From Deltaproteobacteria bacterium (GTDB taxonomy: Bacteria; Desulfobacterota; DSM-4660; Desulfatiglandales; Desulfatiglandaceae), in the NCBI GenBank assembly GCA_021159825.1, contig JAGHDR010000083.1, positions 1 through 6,505 on the forward strand: a stretch of 6,505 nucleotides of DNA. The letters are read 5' to 3'. How positions within the stretch are numbered: the stretch's first letter is position 1; each line of letters begins with the position of its first letter. Shown piece by piece: positions 1 to 6,398 of this stretch. Below the pieces are notes generated by a model. That model searched no databases and was not told the origin of the DNA. It saw only the letters and a list, made by a program, of their open reading frames with translations. The position numbers were made by a program, and so were the translations under genes.

Positions 1-134
1 AGTTTAAGAGATGCTTCCGTATGGCGAAGGGGGCCTTCATAACCCACCGGCGCTGAAAACATATTGAAGGTGACCTTGCACCCCGCTTCCGAAAAGATAT
101 CCAGCACTGGCTGATTTCGTGGTTTTTCGTTCAT
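1..134 (-). CDS. Partial hypothetical protein, N-terminus only, runs off the left edge
   Basis: On the minus strand an open frame starts with ATG at 134 and continues to position 1 without a stop, giving about 44 residues (begins MNEKPRNQPVLDIFSEAGCK). Both plus-strand frames that I followed across this stretch stop early, and codon use on the minus strand looks like that of the neighbouring genes, so a real gene is plausible. The same frame stays open upstream to about 347, so an earlier non-ATG start (for example GTG at 179) cannot be excluded. The G-rich run just before the ATG is a poor ribosome binding site. I do not recognise the family, and no domain can be assigned from so short a piece. 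It would be transcribed divergently from pyk. Confidence 0.4.
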   Translation of the reverse strand, partial: MNEKPRNQPVLDIFSEAGCKVTFNMFSAPVGYEGPLRHTEASLK

Positions 135-153
135 ACGCCGCCCCCAAGGTCCC

Positions 154-180
154 TGTGAAGCAGGATTTACCGTCTTCACA
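154..180. repeat. 7-bp perfect inverted repeat in the divergent intergenic region
   Basis: TGTGAAG (154-160) and its exact reverse complement CTTCACA (174-180) are separated by 13 bases. It lies about 20 bp upstream of the minus-strand ATG and about 140 bp upstream of the pyk promoter. It could be a dimeric regulator site or a weak hairpin. The half-site spacing does not fit CRP, and there is no T-run to make it a terminator. Function unknown. Confidence 0.4.
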
Positions 181-318
181 AAATATCCATGTATGAGAAT
201 GGAAATCAAGAGATATCTGCGTGAAAGAAAAAATACCGGCGATATTTCTTGCTTGATAGCAAAAACGGGCACTGGTTCAAAGGAAAAAATAAAAACCTTG
301 AGGCTTTTCAGTTTATCC

Positions 319-347
319 TTGACCTGTTTGGGCGCTATGGATATTTT
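319..347 (+). promoter_or_regulatory. Predicted sigma70-type promoter of pyk
   Basis: The -35 box TTGACC (319-324, five of six consensus bases) and the -10 box TATTTT (342-347, four of six) are separated by exactly 17 bp. Transcription would start near 354 and leave a leader of about 35 nt before the pyk ATG at 390, which has a strong ribosome binding site. No other promoter candidate in 135-389 looked as good. Confidence 0.6.
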
Positions 348-376
348 TTACAGACCGGACGGATACTCATAACCCG

Positions 377-384
377 AAAGGAGA
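377..384 (+). promoter_or_regulatory. Ribosome binding site that fixes the pyk start
   Basis: AAAGGAGA sits five bases before ATG 390. The reading frame is open further upstream to a TTG at 249, but that extension contains the predicted promoter, has no comparable binding site and encodes residues unlike any pyruvate kinase N-terminus. ATG 390 is therefore the start. Confidence 0.85.
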
Positions 385-389
385 TTCAG

Positions 390-1805
390 ATGACCCCAAT
401 CAGAACAAAAATCGTCTGCACCATCGGACCTGCGACCCATTCGCGAAAAGTATTGAAAGAACTGATTCTGGCAGGCATGAACGTGGCCAGGCTCAATTTT
501 TCACACGGAACCCATGCAGACCATAAGAAGGTAGCCGATTCGGTGAAATTCCTCTCACAATCGCTTAAACGACCCGTTGCCATCATGCTGGACCTCCAGG
601 GGCCCAAGATTCGAACGGGCCTGATCAAAGGGGGCAGCCTTATGGTGAAGGCCCATGACCCCTTCACCATCACGACCCGTGCCGTAGAAGGCGAACCCGG
701 CATTATTTCAACGACCTATCTCGGTATCACCCAGGACCTTAATCCAGGGGATAAGATCCTCATGGACGATGGTTTGATCGAATTAAAGGTGCAACGGAAG
801 AATAAAACGGAACTTTTCTGCGAAGTGGTTACCGGCGGGATGGTCGGCGAACATAAGGGGATCAATCTGCCCGGCATCACCACCGGCATTGACGCAGTCA
901 CGGAAAAAGATAAAAAAGATCTTGATTTCGGACTGGATATGGGGATCGATTTTGTCGCTGCCTCGTTTGTTCGCAACGCCGGGGATATTCAGATCCTGAA
1001 ACGCATTCTTAAAAAGAAAGGCGTGAATATCCCCGTGATCGCTAAAATTGAAAAGCCACAGGCCCTCGACAAGCTGGGGGAAATCCTCGATGCAAGTGAG
1101 GGAATCATGGTGGCACGAGGAGATCTGGGCGTTGAGCTTTCACCTGAAAAAGTGCCGGTGGCACAGAAAAAAATGATCGCGCTGGCCAACCAGAAACGAA
1201 AACTGGTTATTACCGCGACGCAAATGCTGGAGTCCATGACGGAGCACCCCCTGCCCACCCGCGCTGAGGCGTCCGATGTGGCCAATGCCATCGTGGATGG
1301 GACCGATGCCATCATGCTGAGTGGGGAGACATCCGTGGGAAAATACCCGGTAAAGGCCGTAAAAATGATGGTGCGAATCGCCAGGGTCACTGAAAAGAAT
1401 TTTCCGGCAACCGCCCCTTTATTACGTAAAACGTCCAGTTTTTCCGACACCATCTCAGAGGCCGCCTGCCTGGCGGCTGAAAACCTGAGGCTTAAAGCTA
1501 TTACGCCCTTTTCCCAATCCGGTTTCACGGCCCGGCTCATTTCAAAATACAGACCATCGGTTCCCATTATCGCCCTTACGCCCACCGAAGCCGTTCAACG
1601 CTCTCTTGCCCTCAGTTGGGGCGTAGAGACCTTCTTGCTGCCCCTCGTAGACAATTCGGACACCATGATCAAGGCCATGGAAAAACAGCTTCGAAAAAAA
1701 AGGCTGGTTCGAAAAAATGATCGCGTCATCATCGTTGCCGGATTCCCGCTCAAAAAACAGGGGAAAACCAACATGATGAAACTGCATGTGGTCGGAGAGG
1801 ACTGA
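390..1805 (+). CDS. pyk: Pyruvate kinase
   Basis: Catalyses phosphoenolpyruvate plus ADP to pyruvate plus ATP, the last step of glycolysis, in the cytoplasm. The product is 471 residues, normal for bacterial enzymes. It opens with the family N-terminus TKIVCTIGPAT (6-16) and NVARLNFSHG (31-40), and carries LDLQGPKIRTG (67-77), the family signature around IAKIEKPQ (217-224) with catalytic Lys219 and metal ligand Glu221, ARGDLG (242-247) with metal ligand Asp245, TQMLESM (277-283) and SGETS (311-315). A complete C-terminal domain follows, ending at Asp471. The residue matching Glu117 of rabbit muscle enzyme is Lys73, preceded by Leu69 and Gln70, a combination linked in the literature to K+-independent enzymes. 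The gene appears monocistronic: it has its own promoter, and a repeat-filled 218-bp gap follows. No clear terminator is visible after its stop. Confidence 0.97.
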   Translation: MTPIRTKIVCTIGPATHSRKVLKELILAGMNVARLNFSHGTHADHKKVADSVKFLSQSLKRPVAIMLDLQGPKIRTGLIKGGSLMVKAHDPFTITTRAVEGEPGIISTTYLGITQDLNPGDKILMDDGLIELKVQRKNKTELFCEVVTGGMVGEHKGINLPGITTGIDAVTEKDKKDLDFGLDMGIDFVAASFVRNAGDIQILKRILKKKGVNIPVIAKIEKPQALDKLGEILDASEGIMVARGDLGVELSPEKVPVAQKKMIALANQKRKLVITATQMLESMTEHPLPTRAEASDVANAIVDGTDAIMLSGETSVGKYPVKAVKMMVRIARVTEKNFPATAPLLRKTSSFSDTISEAACLAAENLRLKAITPFSQSGFTARLISKYRPSVPIIALTPTEAVQRSLALSWGVETFLLPLVDNSDTMIKAMEKQLRKKRLVRKNDRVIIVAGFPLKKQGKTNMMKLHVVGED

Positions 1806-1857
1806 CGATTGCGGAGTCGGCTTGCGGAATGAGAAAGAATCAGAAATCAATAAATAC

Positions 1858-1887
1858 TTGCGTTTTCGAAGGATTGTCTGATATGTT
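1858..1887 (+). promoter_or_regulatory. Weak candidate promoter for the ahb genes
   Basis: An extended -10 element, TG-A-TATGTT (1879-1887), lies 18 bp after a poor -35-like TTGCGT (1858-1863). It is the best promoter-like sequence I found between pyk and ahbC. If used, the transcript would include the whole hairpin-rich repeat at 1911-2001 in its leader. The match is weak and may be chance. Confidence 0.25.
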
Positions 1888-1910
1888 CGGACATGCACAG
1901 GCATTCCTAA

Positions 1911-2001
1911 ATTGTAGGGGTAGGCCCCTGTGCCTGACCTGATGATACGCGAACACCCAAAACAGGGCAACCACAGGGGGTTGCCCCTACGGCGCGACAA
2001 T
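1911..2001. repeat. Hairpin-rich, MITE-like intergenic repeat
   Basis: The element is bounded by ATTGT (1911-1915) and ACAAT (1997-2001). Inside these, GTAGGGG (1914-1920) is matched by CCCCTAC (1984-1990), and CCCCTGTG (1925-1932) by CACAGGGG (1972-1979), so the arms are imperfect inverted copies around a centre near 1950. Each arm also folds on itself: AGGGG/CCCCT (1916-1929, 4-nt loop) and the perfect 8-bp stem GGGCAACC/GGTTGCCC (1965-1986, 6-nt loop). It encodes no protein. Similar GTAGGGG...CCCCTAC elements with CAACCCCCTGTGGTTG cores occur, from memory, scattered between genes in many sulfate-reducer and environmental genomes. That family link is recognition, not a search result. Its end is 22 bp from the ahbC start codon. 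Confidence 0.75.
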
Positions 2002-2023
2002 AAAACCCAGTGGAACTTATAAA

Positions 2024-3202
2024 ATGATCGGTATATCCAAACTCTATTGTGGTACGGTGGAGCCCTCCGATGCGCTTCGATACGGAAGGCAATCCAAGGA
2101 TCTCCCCTCTCATCTCCTTCAGTTTTCCGAAGATAAGCGTCCCGTGGTGGTATGGAATATCACCCAAGCCTGCAACCTCAAGTGCGTTCATTGCTACGCC
2201 AGGGCGGTTGAACAAAAATCCAAAGGGGAACTTACCCATGAACAGGGGCTGCGTCTGATCGATAATTTAGCGGACTCCGGCTCCCCGGTGATCCTGTTTT
2301 CAGGGGGCGAACCGCTCATGCGACCCGATCTGGTGGATCTGGCCAACTATGCGATATCCAAAGGGATGCGCGCGGTGATTTCCACCAACGGTACCCTCAT
2401 CACACCCCAAAAGGCCGAAGAAATAAAAAAAGTGGGCCTTTCCTATGTGGGGGTCAGCCTCGATGGAATGGAAGAAATAAACGACCGCTTTCGCGGAAAA
2501 AAGGGCGCCTTTAAGGGCGCCATGGAAGGGATCCGGAACTGCCAGGCAGTGGGTCTCAAGGTGGGCCTGCGGTTTACCATCAACCGAATAAATACCATGG
2601 AAATCCCCCGCATCTTTGATCTGGTGGAAGAGATGGAAATTCCACGGATCTGTTTTTACCACCTGGTGTATGCGGGACGCGGGTCAAACATGGTGGAAGA
2701 AGACCTGGAACATAATCAAACCCGAGCTGTGGTGGACCTGATCATGGACCGGACCCGGGACCTTCATGAACGGGGAAAGCCCAAAGAGGTGCTCACCGTA
2801 GACAATCACGCGGACGGACCTTTTGTATACCTTCGCATGCTGAAAGAAAAGGACCCCAGGGCGGAAGATGTGCTGAAATTACTCAAGATGAACGAAGGGA
2901 ACAGCTCGGGTCTTGGCATCGGGTGCGTCAGTTGGGACGGAGAGGTTCATGCAGACCAGTTCTGGCGGCGCTATAGTTTCGGCAATATTCTGGATCGTCC
3001 TTTTAGTGAAATCTGGTCCGATCTCTCCAATCCCCTGATGGCGAAATTGAAAGAGAAAAAGAAATACGTCAAGGGCCGTTGCGCCACATGCCGGTGGCTG
3101 GATGTGTGCGCCGGAAATTTCAGGGTCAGGGCTGAGGCGGTGACCGGTGATATCTGGGCCGCCGAACCGGCCTGCTATCTGACCGATGAAGAAATATCAT
3201 GA
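2024..3202 (+). CDS. ahbC: AhbC, 12,18-didecarboxysiroheme deacetylase (radical SAM, NirJ-like)
   Basis: Removes the two acetate side chains of 12,18-didecarboxysiroheme to give Fe-coproporphyrin III in the alternative heme pathway. The 392-residue product begins [22 protein letters not shown], an N-terminus typical of AhbC and NirJ. The radical SAM CX3CX2C motif is Cys50, Cys54, Cys57. Further markers are SGGEP (93-97), STNGT (120-124) and SLDG (145-148). The C-terminal SPASM/twitch-like region holds Cys301, Cys353, Cys356, Cys362 and Cys384, enough for one auxiliary iron-sulfur cluster, within the characteristic HADQFW (309-314) and [11 protein letters not shown] (365-375). The start is supported by the conserved N-terminus, since only a weak GGA (2012-2014) serves as ribosome binding site. 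The related NirJ acts in heme d1 synthesis, but the neighbouring hemB and ahbD genes favour AhbC. Confidence 0.92.
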   Translation: MIGISKLYCGTVEPSDALRYGRQSKDLPSHLLQFSEDKRPVVVWNITQACNLKCVHCYARAVEQKSKGELTHEQGLRLIDNLADSGSPVILFSGGEPLMRPDLVDLANYAISKGMRAVISTNGTLITPQKAEEIKKVGLSYVGVSLDGMEEINDRFRGKKGAFKGAMEGIRNCQAVGLKVGLRFTINRINTMEIPRIFDLVEEMEIPRICFYHLVYAGRGSNMVEEDLEHNQTRAVVDLIMDRTRDLHERGKPKEVLTVDNHADGPFVYLRMLKEKDPRAEDVLKLLKMNEGNSSGLGIGCVSWDGEVHADQFWRRYSFGNILDRPFSEIWSDLSNPLMAKLKEKKKYVKGRCATCRWLDVCAGNFRVRAEAVTGDIWAAEPACYLTDEEIS

Positions 3203-3211
3203 AGACTCAAT

Positions 3212-3217
3212 GGGGAG
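3212..3217 (+). promoter_or_regulatory. Ribosome binding site supporting the inner hemB start
   Basis: GGGGAG lies 10 bases before ATG 3228. The upstream in-frame ATGs at 3186 (inside ahbC) and 3210 have no comparable site. Known HemB proteins begin close to the RPRRLRRT segment, which ATG 3228 preserves as [11 protein letters not shown]. Confidence 0.65.
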
Positions 3218-3227
3218 AAAACAGCCC

Positions 3228-4199
3228 ATGATCGTACGACCGCGACGACTCAGAAGAACCAACGCCATTCGTGAAATGGTTCGAGAAACCCACCTTTCCA
3301 CCCGAGATTTCATCGCACCCCTGTTTGTGAAGCATGGAAATAACCTCCAGGATCCCATCCCGTCCATGCCCGGTCAATTTCAATTTTCACCGGATATGCT
3401 TGTGGGAGAAGCTCAACAACTCTGGGCCTCAGGCGTTCCCGCTCTGATCCTTTTTGGCCTCCCCGATGGGAAAGACCCCACGGGGAGCAGGTCCTGGGCC
3501 GAAGACGGTATTGTACAAATTGCCGTGAAGGCCGTCAAAGACCATTTGCCGGACATGGTGGTCATGACGGATGTGTGCCTTTGCGAATATACGGATCACG
3601 GGCACTGCGGTGTCATTTCAGACGGCGTTGTGGATAACGACGCCACCCTGGCGTTTCTGGCCCGGCAGGCGGTCAGCCATTGCGAAGCGGGAGCGGATTT
3701 TGTTGCCCCTTCGGACATGATGGACGGTCGCATCGGCCATATTCGACACGCCCTGGATGATGCCGGTTACAAAGACCGGGGCATCCTTTCCTATGCCGTC
3801 AAATACGCGTCCGCATTTTACGGCCCCTTTCGGGATGCAGCGGATTCAGCGCCTCAGTTCGGTGATCGCACCGGATACCAGATGGACCCGGCCAACGCCT
3901 TGGAAGCCCTTAAAGAGGCGGAATTGGACATTGAAGAAGGGGCGGACATGATCATGGTCAAGCCCGCCCTGCCCTACCTGGATATCATTACACGGGTTAG
4001 GGAAATCAGTTTGCTGCCCCTGGCAGCCTATAATGTGAGCGGCGAATATGCCATGGTAAAAGCCGCAGCCTCAAAAGGCTGGCTGGACGGAGAACGAACC
4101 ATGATGGAAATGCTCATCGCCATCAAGCGGGCGGGGGCCGACCTGATTCTCACCTATTTTGCAAAAGAAGCCGCCCGGAAATTGAGAAATGAAAACTGA
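3228..4199 (+). CDS. hemB: Delta-aminolevulinic acid dehydratase (porphobilinogen synthase)
   Basis: Condenses two 5-aminolevulinate molecules to porphobilinogen, the first step shared by all tetrapyrroles (siroheme, heme, cobalamin). From ATG 3228 the product is 323 residues, the usual family length. Starts at 3186 or 3210 would add 14 or 6 atypical residues. The two Schiff-base lysines are Lys192 (in [16 protein letters not shown]) and Lys245 (in [11 protein letters not shown]). The metal site [14 protein letters not shown] (115-128) has all three cysteines, Cys117, Cys119 and Cys127, marking the zinc-dependent type rather than the Mg-only type. It lies between two radical SAM heme genes, 25 bp after ahbC and overlapping ahbD by 11 bp, so it is very probably cotranscribed with both. 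This position feeds precursor into the siroheme-based heme route. Confidence 0.97.
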   Translation: MIVRPRRLRRTNAIREMVRETHLSTRDFIAPLFVKHGNNLQDPIPSMPGQFQFSPDMLVGEAQQLWASGVPALILFGLPDGKDPTGSRSWAEDGIVQIAVKAVKDHLPDMVVMTDVCLCEYTDHGHCGVISDGVVDNDATLAFLARQAVSHCEAGADFVAPSDMMDGRIGHIRHALDDAGYKDRGILSYAVKYASAFYGPFRDAADSAPQFGDRTGYQMDPANALEALKEAELDIEEGADMIMVKPALPYLDIITRVREISLLPLAAYNVSGEYAMVKAAASKGWLDGERTMMEMLIAIKRAGADLILTYFAKEAARKLRNEN

Positions 4200-5277
4200 A
4201 GCCAATCCTAATCACTCCGCCCTCGATCATCCATCATCCGCCCTCCGCCTCGTAGCCTGGGAATTAACACGAAAATGCAATCTCAACTGCGTCCACTGCC
4301 GCGCCGGCGCAGATCGGGGGCCATACCCCGGAGAACTGAGTACGGAAAAATGCTTTGAAATACTGGCGCAGATCCAAAAGGTGGGTAATCCCATCGTAAT
4401 TCTCACAGGCGGAGAACCCCTTTTGAGGGAAGACATATTTGATCTGGCCCGGGAAGGCACCCGCATGGGTCTTCGTATGGTCATGGCCACCAACGGAACC
4501 CTTTTGACGCCTGAAATCATCGCCCGGATAAAAACATCCGGCATCCAACGGATCAGCATTTCCATCGATGGTGCGACGCCGGAACAACACGACGCCTTCA
4601 GGCAGGTGCCCGGCGCCTATGAAAGGGCCATGGAAGGGATCGGGCTGCTGAACCGGAACGATTTGGAATTCCAAATCAACACCACCGTTTCCCGCCACAA
4701 CGTGAAAGAACTTGAAAAAATTCTGAACCTGTCCGTTGAACTGGGGGCTGTCGCCCATCACATCTTCCTGCTGGTCCCCACAGGCCGGGCGAAAGAAATG
4801 GTCAACCAGGAGATCAATGCCATTGAATATGAAGAACTGTTACACTGGTTTTACCGCATGCGGGATCAAGTCCCCCTTCACCTGAAAGCCACCTGCGCAC
4901 CTCATTACTATCGCATACTGCGCCAGGAAGCGCGCAAAAAGGGTGAAAAAGTCAGTTTTGAAACCTACGGCCTGGATGGTGTTACAAGGGGGTGCCTGGG
5001 CGGAACGTCTTTTTGTTTCATTTCAAATACCGGTATTGTGCAACCGTGCGGTTATCTGGAGCTGGATTGCGGAGACCTCAAAACATCATCGTTTCAATCG
5101 GTCTGGGAGGATTCCAAAATTTTCAATTCGTTAAGAGATTTTTCAACATATAAGGGAAAATGCGGCCGATGCGGCTACATCCGGTTTTGCGGCGGCTGCC
5201 GGGCGCGGGCGTTTGAGGCCACCGGCGATTACCTTGCCGAAGAGCCCCTTTGTGTTTATGAACCGGGTGCACAATAG
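4189..5277 (+). CDS. ahbD: AhbD, heme b synthase (radical SAM, Fe-coproporphyrin III decarboxylase)
   Basis: Oxidatively decarboxylates the two propionates of Fe-coproporphyrin III to vinyl groups, giving heme b, the last step of the alternative pathway. The product has 362 residues. The radical SAM motif is Cys30, Cys34, Cys37 ([16 protein letters not shown]), with TGGEP (73-77), ATNGT (100-104) and SIDG (125-128). The SPASM-type C-terminus is cysteine-rich: Cys269, Cys276, Cys287, Cys294, Cys325, Cys328, Cys334, Cys337 and Cys355. It follows CX12GX4C...CX2CX5CX2C...C, close to the full SPASM pattern. ATG 4189 has GGAA (4177-4180) eight bases upstream and lies inside the hemB 3' end, suggesting translational coupling. 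A MoaA/PqqE-like maturase is the alternative reading, but the RAGADRGP segment and the ahbC-hemB context favour AhbD. Confidence 0.9.
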   Translation: MKTEANPNHSALDHPSSALRLVAWELTRKCNLNCVHCRAGADRGPYPGELSTEKCFEILAQIQKVGNPIVILTGGEPLLREDIFDLAREGTRMGLRMVMATNGTLLTPEIIARIKTSGIQRISISIDGATPEQHDAFRQVPGAYERAMEGIGLLNRNDLEFQINTTVSRHNVKELEKILNLSVELGAVAHHIFLLVPTGRAKEMVNQEINAIEYEELLHWFYRMRDQVPLHLKATCAPHYYRILRQEARKKGEKVSFETYGLDGVTRGCLGGTSFCFISNTGIVQPCGYLELDCGDLKTSSFQSVWEDSKIFNSLRDFSTYKGKCGRCGYIRFCGGCRARAFEATGDYLAEEPLCVYEPGAQ

Positions 5278-5282
5278 AAACT

Positions 5283-5399
5283 GATGAACGTCCGACATCG
5301 AATGGTGAATGGGGTGGGGAAGAAATTGCCCTTTAACATTTAACATTCGTCTTTTTCATTCGATGTTCGACGTTGGACGTTCGATGTTGGATGTTCATC
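5283..5399. repeat. Inverted repeat built of 7-bp units between ahbD and the decarboxylase gene
   Basis: The left arm (5283-5304) begins GATGAAC and ends CATCGAATG. The right arm (5357-5399) begins CATTCGATG and ends GTTCATC, the exact reverse complements. The left arm is 22 bp and the right 43 bp. The 21-bp difference equals three heptamers, so the arms look like one structure that gained or lost whole units. Between them TTTAACA occurs twice in tandem (5332-5345), again a 7-bp period. The element nearly fills the 149-bp gap and encodes nothing. Related TTCGATGTTCGACG arrays recur, as I recall, in Desulfobacterales intergenic regions; this is not verified here. Confidence 0.75.
5359..5393 (+). 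repeat. Five tandem heptamers, consensus TTSGAYG
   Basis: Five exact 7-bp units follow each other: TTCGATG, TTCGACG, TTGGACG, TTCGATG and TTGGATG, differing only at unit positions 3 and 6. The array ends 33 bp before the ATG at 5427. Short tandem arrays like this can change copy number by slippage, which here would change the spacing upstream of the siroheme decarboxylase gene. Confidence 0.85.
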
Positions 5400-5426
5400 T
5401 GTCTAACCGTGTTTTAAGGCATTATA

Positions 5427-5873
5427 ATGGATATGACATACCGTAAAATCCTGAACGAAATTCAGTCTGACTTCCCCATTTCATCCCGGCCCTATCGCGA
5501 CCTGGGCGACCGGCTCCACATGACGGAGAGCGAAGTTATTAATGTCGTAAAACGCCTTAAAGAAAAAGGCATCATCAGGCGAATCGGGGGCAATTTTCAG
5601 TCTTCGAAATTGGAGTTCGTCAGTACCCTCTGTGCCGCACATGTGCCGGATGAAAAAATTGATCACTTTGTTAAAACAGTAAACGCATATCCTGGCGTAA
5701 CCCACAACTATCTGAGAGCCCATTCCTATAATGTCTGGTTTACCTTCATTGCAGAGAAAATGGCTGTTATCGAAGATGCACTTGAAACCATTGGGCAAAA
5801 AACCGGCGTGACGGAGATATTAAACCTTCCGGCCGAAGAAATGTTCAAGATCAAGGTTGACTTTGAGGTGTAA
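5427..5873 (+). CDS. ahbA: Siroheme decarboxylase subunit, AhbA/AhbB family (probably AhbA type)
   Basis: Siroheme decarboxylase removes the C12 and C18 acetate carboxyls of siroheme, giving the AhbC substrate. These enzymes share the Lrp/AsnC fold: here a winged helix-turn-helix at about 4-53 (ending RLKEKGIIRRIGGNF), then an RAM-like alpha/beta domain at about 64-147. The family segment PGVTHNYLRAHSYNVWFTFI (89-108) and ILNLP (131-135) argue against an ordinary regulator. The characterised enzyme is an AhbA-AhbB pair. From memory, the STLCAA and THNYLR motifs fit AhbA (alpha) better than AhbB, but this is not decisive. The product has 148 residues. AAGG (5416-5419) seven bases upstream supports ATG 5427; ATG 5433 is a weaker alternative. 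The gene follows ahbD after the repeat-filled gap and ends at a hairpin. No second subunit is encoded in the window. Confidence 0.8.
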   Translation: MDMTYRKILNEIQSDFPISSRPYRDLGDRLHMTESEVINVVKRLKEKGIIRRIGGNFQSSKLEFVSTLCAAHVPDEKIDHFVKTVNAYPGVTHNYLRAHSYNVWFTFIAEKMAVIEDALETIGQKTGVTEILNLPAEEMFKIKVDFEV

Positions 5874-5876
5874 TGG

Positions 5877-5899
5877 ATAAACCCCCAAACGGGGTTTAT
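5877..5899 (+). terminator. Predicted intrinsic terminator after the siroheme decarboxylase gene
   Basis: A perfect 9-bp stem ATAAACCCC / GGGGTTTAT with a 5-nt loop (CAAAC) starts three bases after the TAA stop. The 3' arm contains TTTATT but no long U-run follows, so termination may be partial. It separates the heme genes from the stress-protein gene. Confidence 0.65.
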
Positions 5900-5959
5900 T
5901 AGAAGAATAACGACAATTTCAATATGTTAAATTGCTTTATTAAATCAAATGATGATATC

Positions 5960-5966
5960 AGGGGAG
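5960..5966 (+). promoter_or_regulatory. Ribosome binding site that fixes the stress-protein start
   Basis: AGGGGAG lies six bases before ATG 5973. The two upstream in-frame ATGs (5949, 5952) would place this site inside the coding region. MFKNILVPTD from ATG 5973 is the standard universal stress protein N-terminus. Confidence 0.85.
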
Positions 5967-5972
5967 TATACA

Positions 5973-6392
5973 ATGTTTAAAAACATTCTGGTTCCAACAG
6001 ATTTTCTGGATGATAATCAACATGCTCTGGAGATCGCCGTCAGGCTTTGTTCCATGGACAGCGGCAAAATCTGTCTATTGCATGTGATTGAGGTCATCCA
6101 AAATACGACATTTAAAGAATTTGAAGATTTTTACAGCAGTCTTGAAAAACGTTCTTTTGAAGGCCTCAATACTATCATTGATCATCTGGGCCTCACTGAA
6201 ACGGCTGTGGACCCACAAGTGGCGTACGGCAACAGAACCCATGAAATTGTCCGTTACGCAGAAGAAAACAATGTGGATTTGATCATCATGAAATCCCACA
6301 AGGTTGATCTTGAGGAACGAAGCCAGGGATGGGGAACCATCAGCTACAAAGTGAGTATTCTGGCCCAATGCCCTGTTCTACTCGTGAAATAA
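5973..6392 (+). CDS. Universal stress protein (single UspA domain)
   Basis: A 139-residue single-domain protein with the UspA alpha/beta fold: N-terminal strand MFKNILVPTDF with the conserved Asp10, the LLHVIE strand (35-40), VDLIIMKSH (101-109) and C-terminal CPVLLVK (133-139). Such cytoplasmic proteins aid survival under stress or growth arrest, but the role of this one cannot be read from sequence. The nucleotide-binding motif of ATP-binding members, GX2GX9G(S/T), is degraded: both leading glycines are Lys (Lys107, Lys110), and only a later Gly121-Thr122 resembles its end. Weak or no ATP binding is therefore likely. The start was chosen from the ribosome binding site and family N-terminus. 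It is separated from the upstream gene by a terminator and a roughly 70-bp AT-rich leader, so it is probably transcribed alone. No convincing promoter was found there. Confidence 0.9.
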   Translation: MFKNILVPTDFLDDNQHALEIAVRLCSMDSGKICLLHVIEVIQNTTFKEFEDFYSSLEKRSFEGLNTIIDHLGLTETAVDPQVAYGNRTHEIVRYAEENNVDLIIMKSHKVDLEERSQGWGTISYKVSILAQCPVLLVK

Positions 6393-6398
6393 ACGGCG

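Noticed and set aside
249..389. A 47-residue N-terminal extension of pyruvate kinase from TTG 249
   Set aside because: It overlaps a good promoter, lacks a ribosome binding site and is unlike pyruvate kinase N-termini. ATG 390 has a strong site and the expected family start.
989..1585. A 198-codon minus-strand open frame inside pyk
   Set aside because: It lies entirely opposite conserved pyruvate kinase codons, and its low-complexity Ser/Ala/Arg-rich product matches no family I know. It is a shadow frame.
1907..2239. A 110-codon minus-strand open frame across the repeat and the start of ahbC
   Set aside because: It lies mostly in the hairpin repeat and opposite well-supported ahbC coding sequence. 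It has no recognisable domain.
5359..5399. CRISPR-like array
   Set aside because: The units are 7 bp and directly abutting with no spacers, and no cas genes are near. It is a simple tandem repeat.
5423..5428. A perfect TATAAT -10 box
   Set aside because: It overlaps the start codon at 5427 and has no -35 box at a suitable distance. Transcription from it would begin after the ATG, so it is probably chance.
5427..5873. An ordinary Lrp/AsnC transcription factor
   Set aside because: It follows ahbC-hemB-ahbD and has the THNY and NVWFT segments typical of siroheme decarboxylase subunits. A DNA-binding side role cannot be excluded, but enzyme function is more likely.
5914..5934. CAATTT/AAATTG inverted repeat upstream of the stress-protein gene as a possible FNR-type operator
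   Set aside because: The arms do not match TTGAT-N4-ATCAA and the 9-bp spacing is wrong. Such short AT-rich palindromes are expected by chance in this AT-rich leader.
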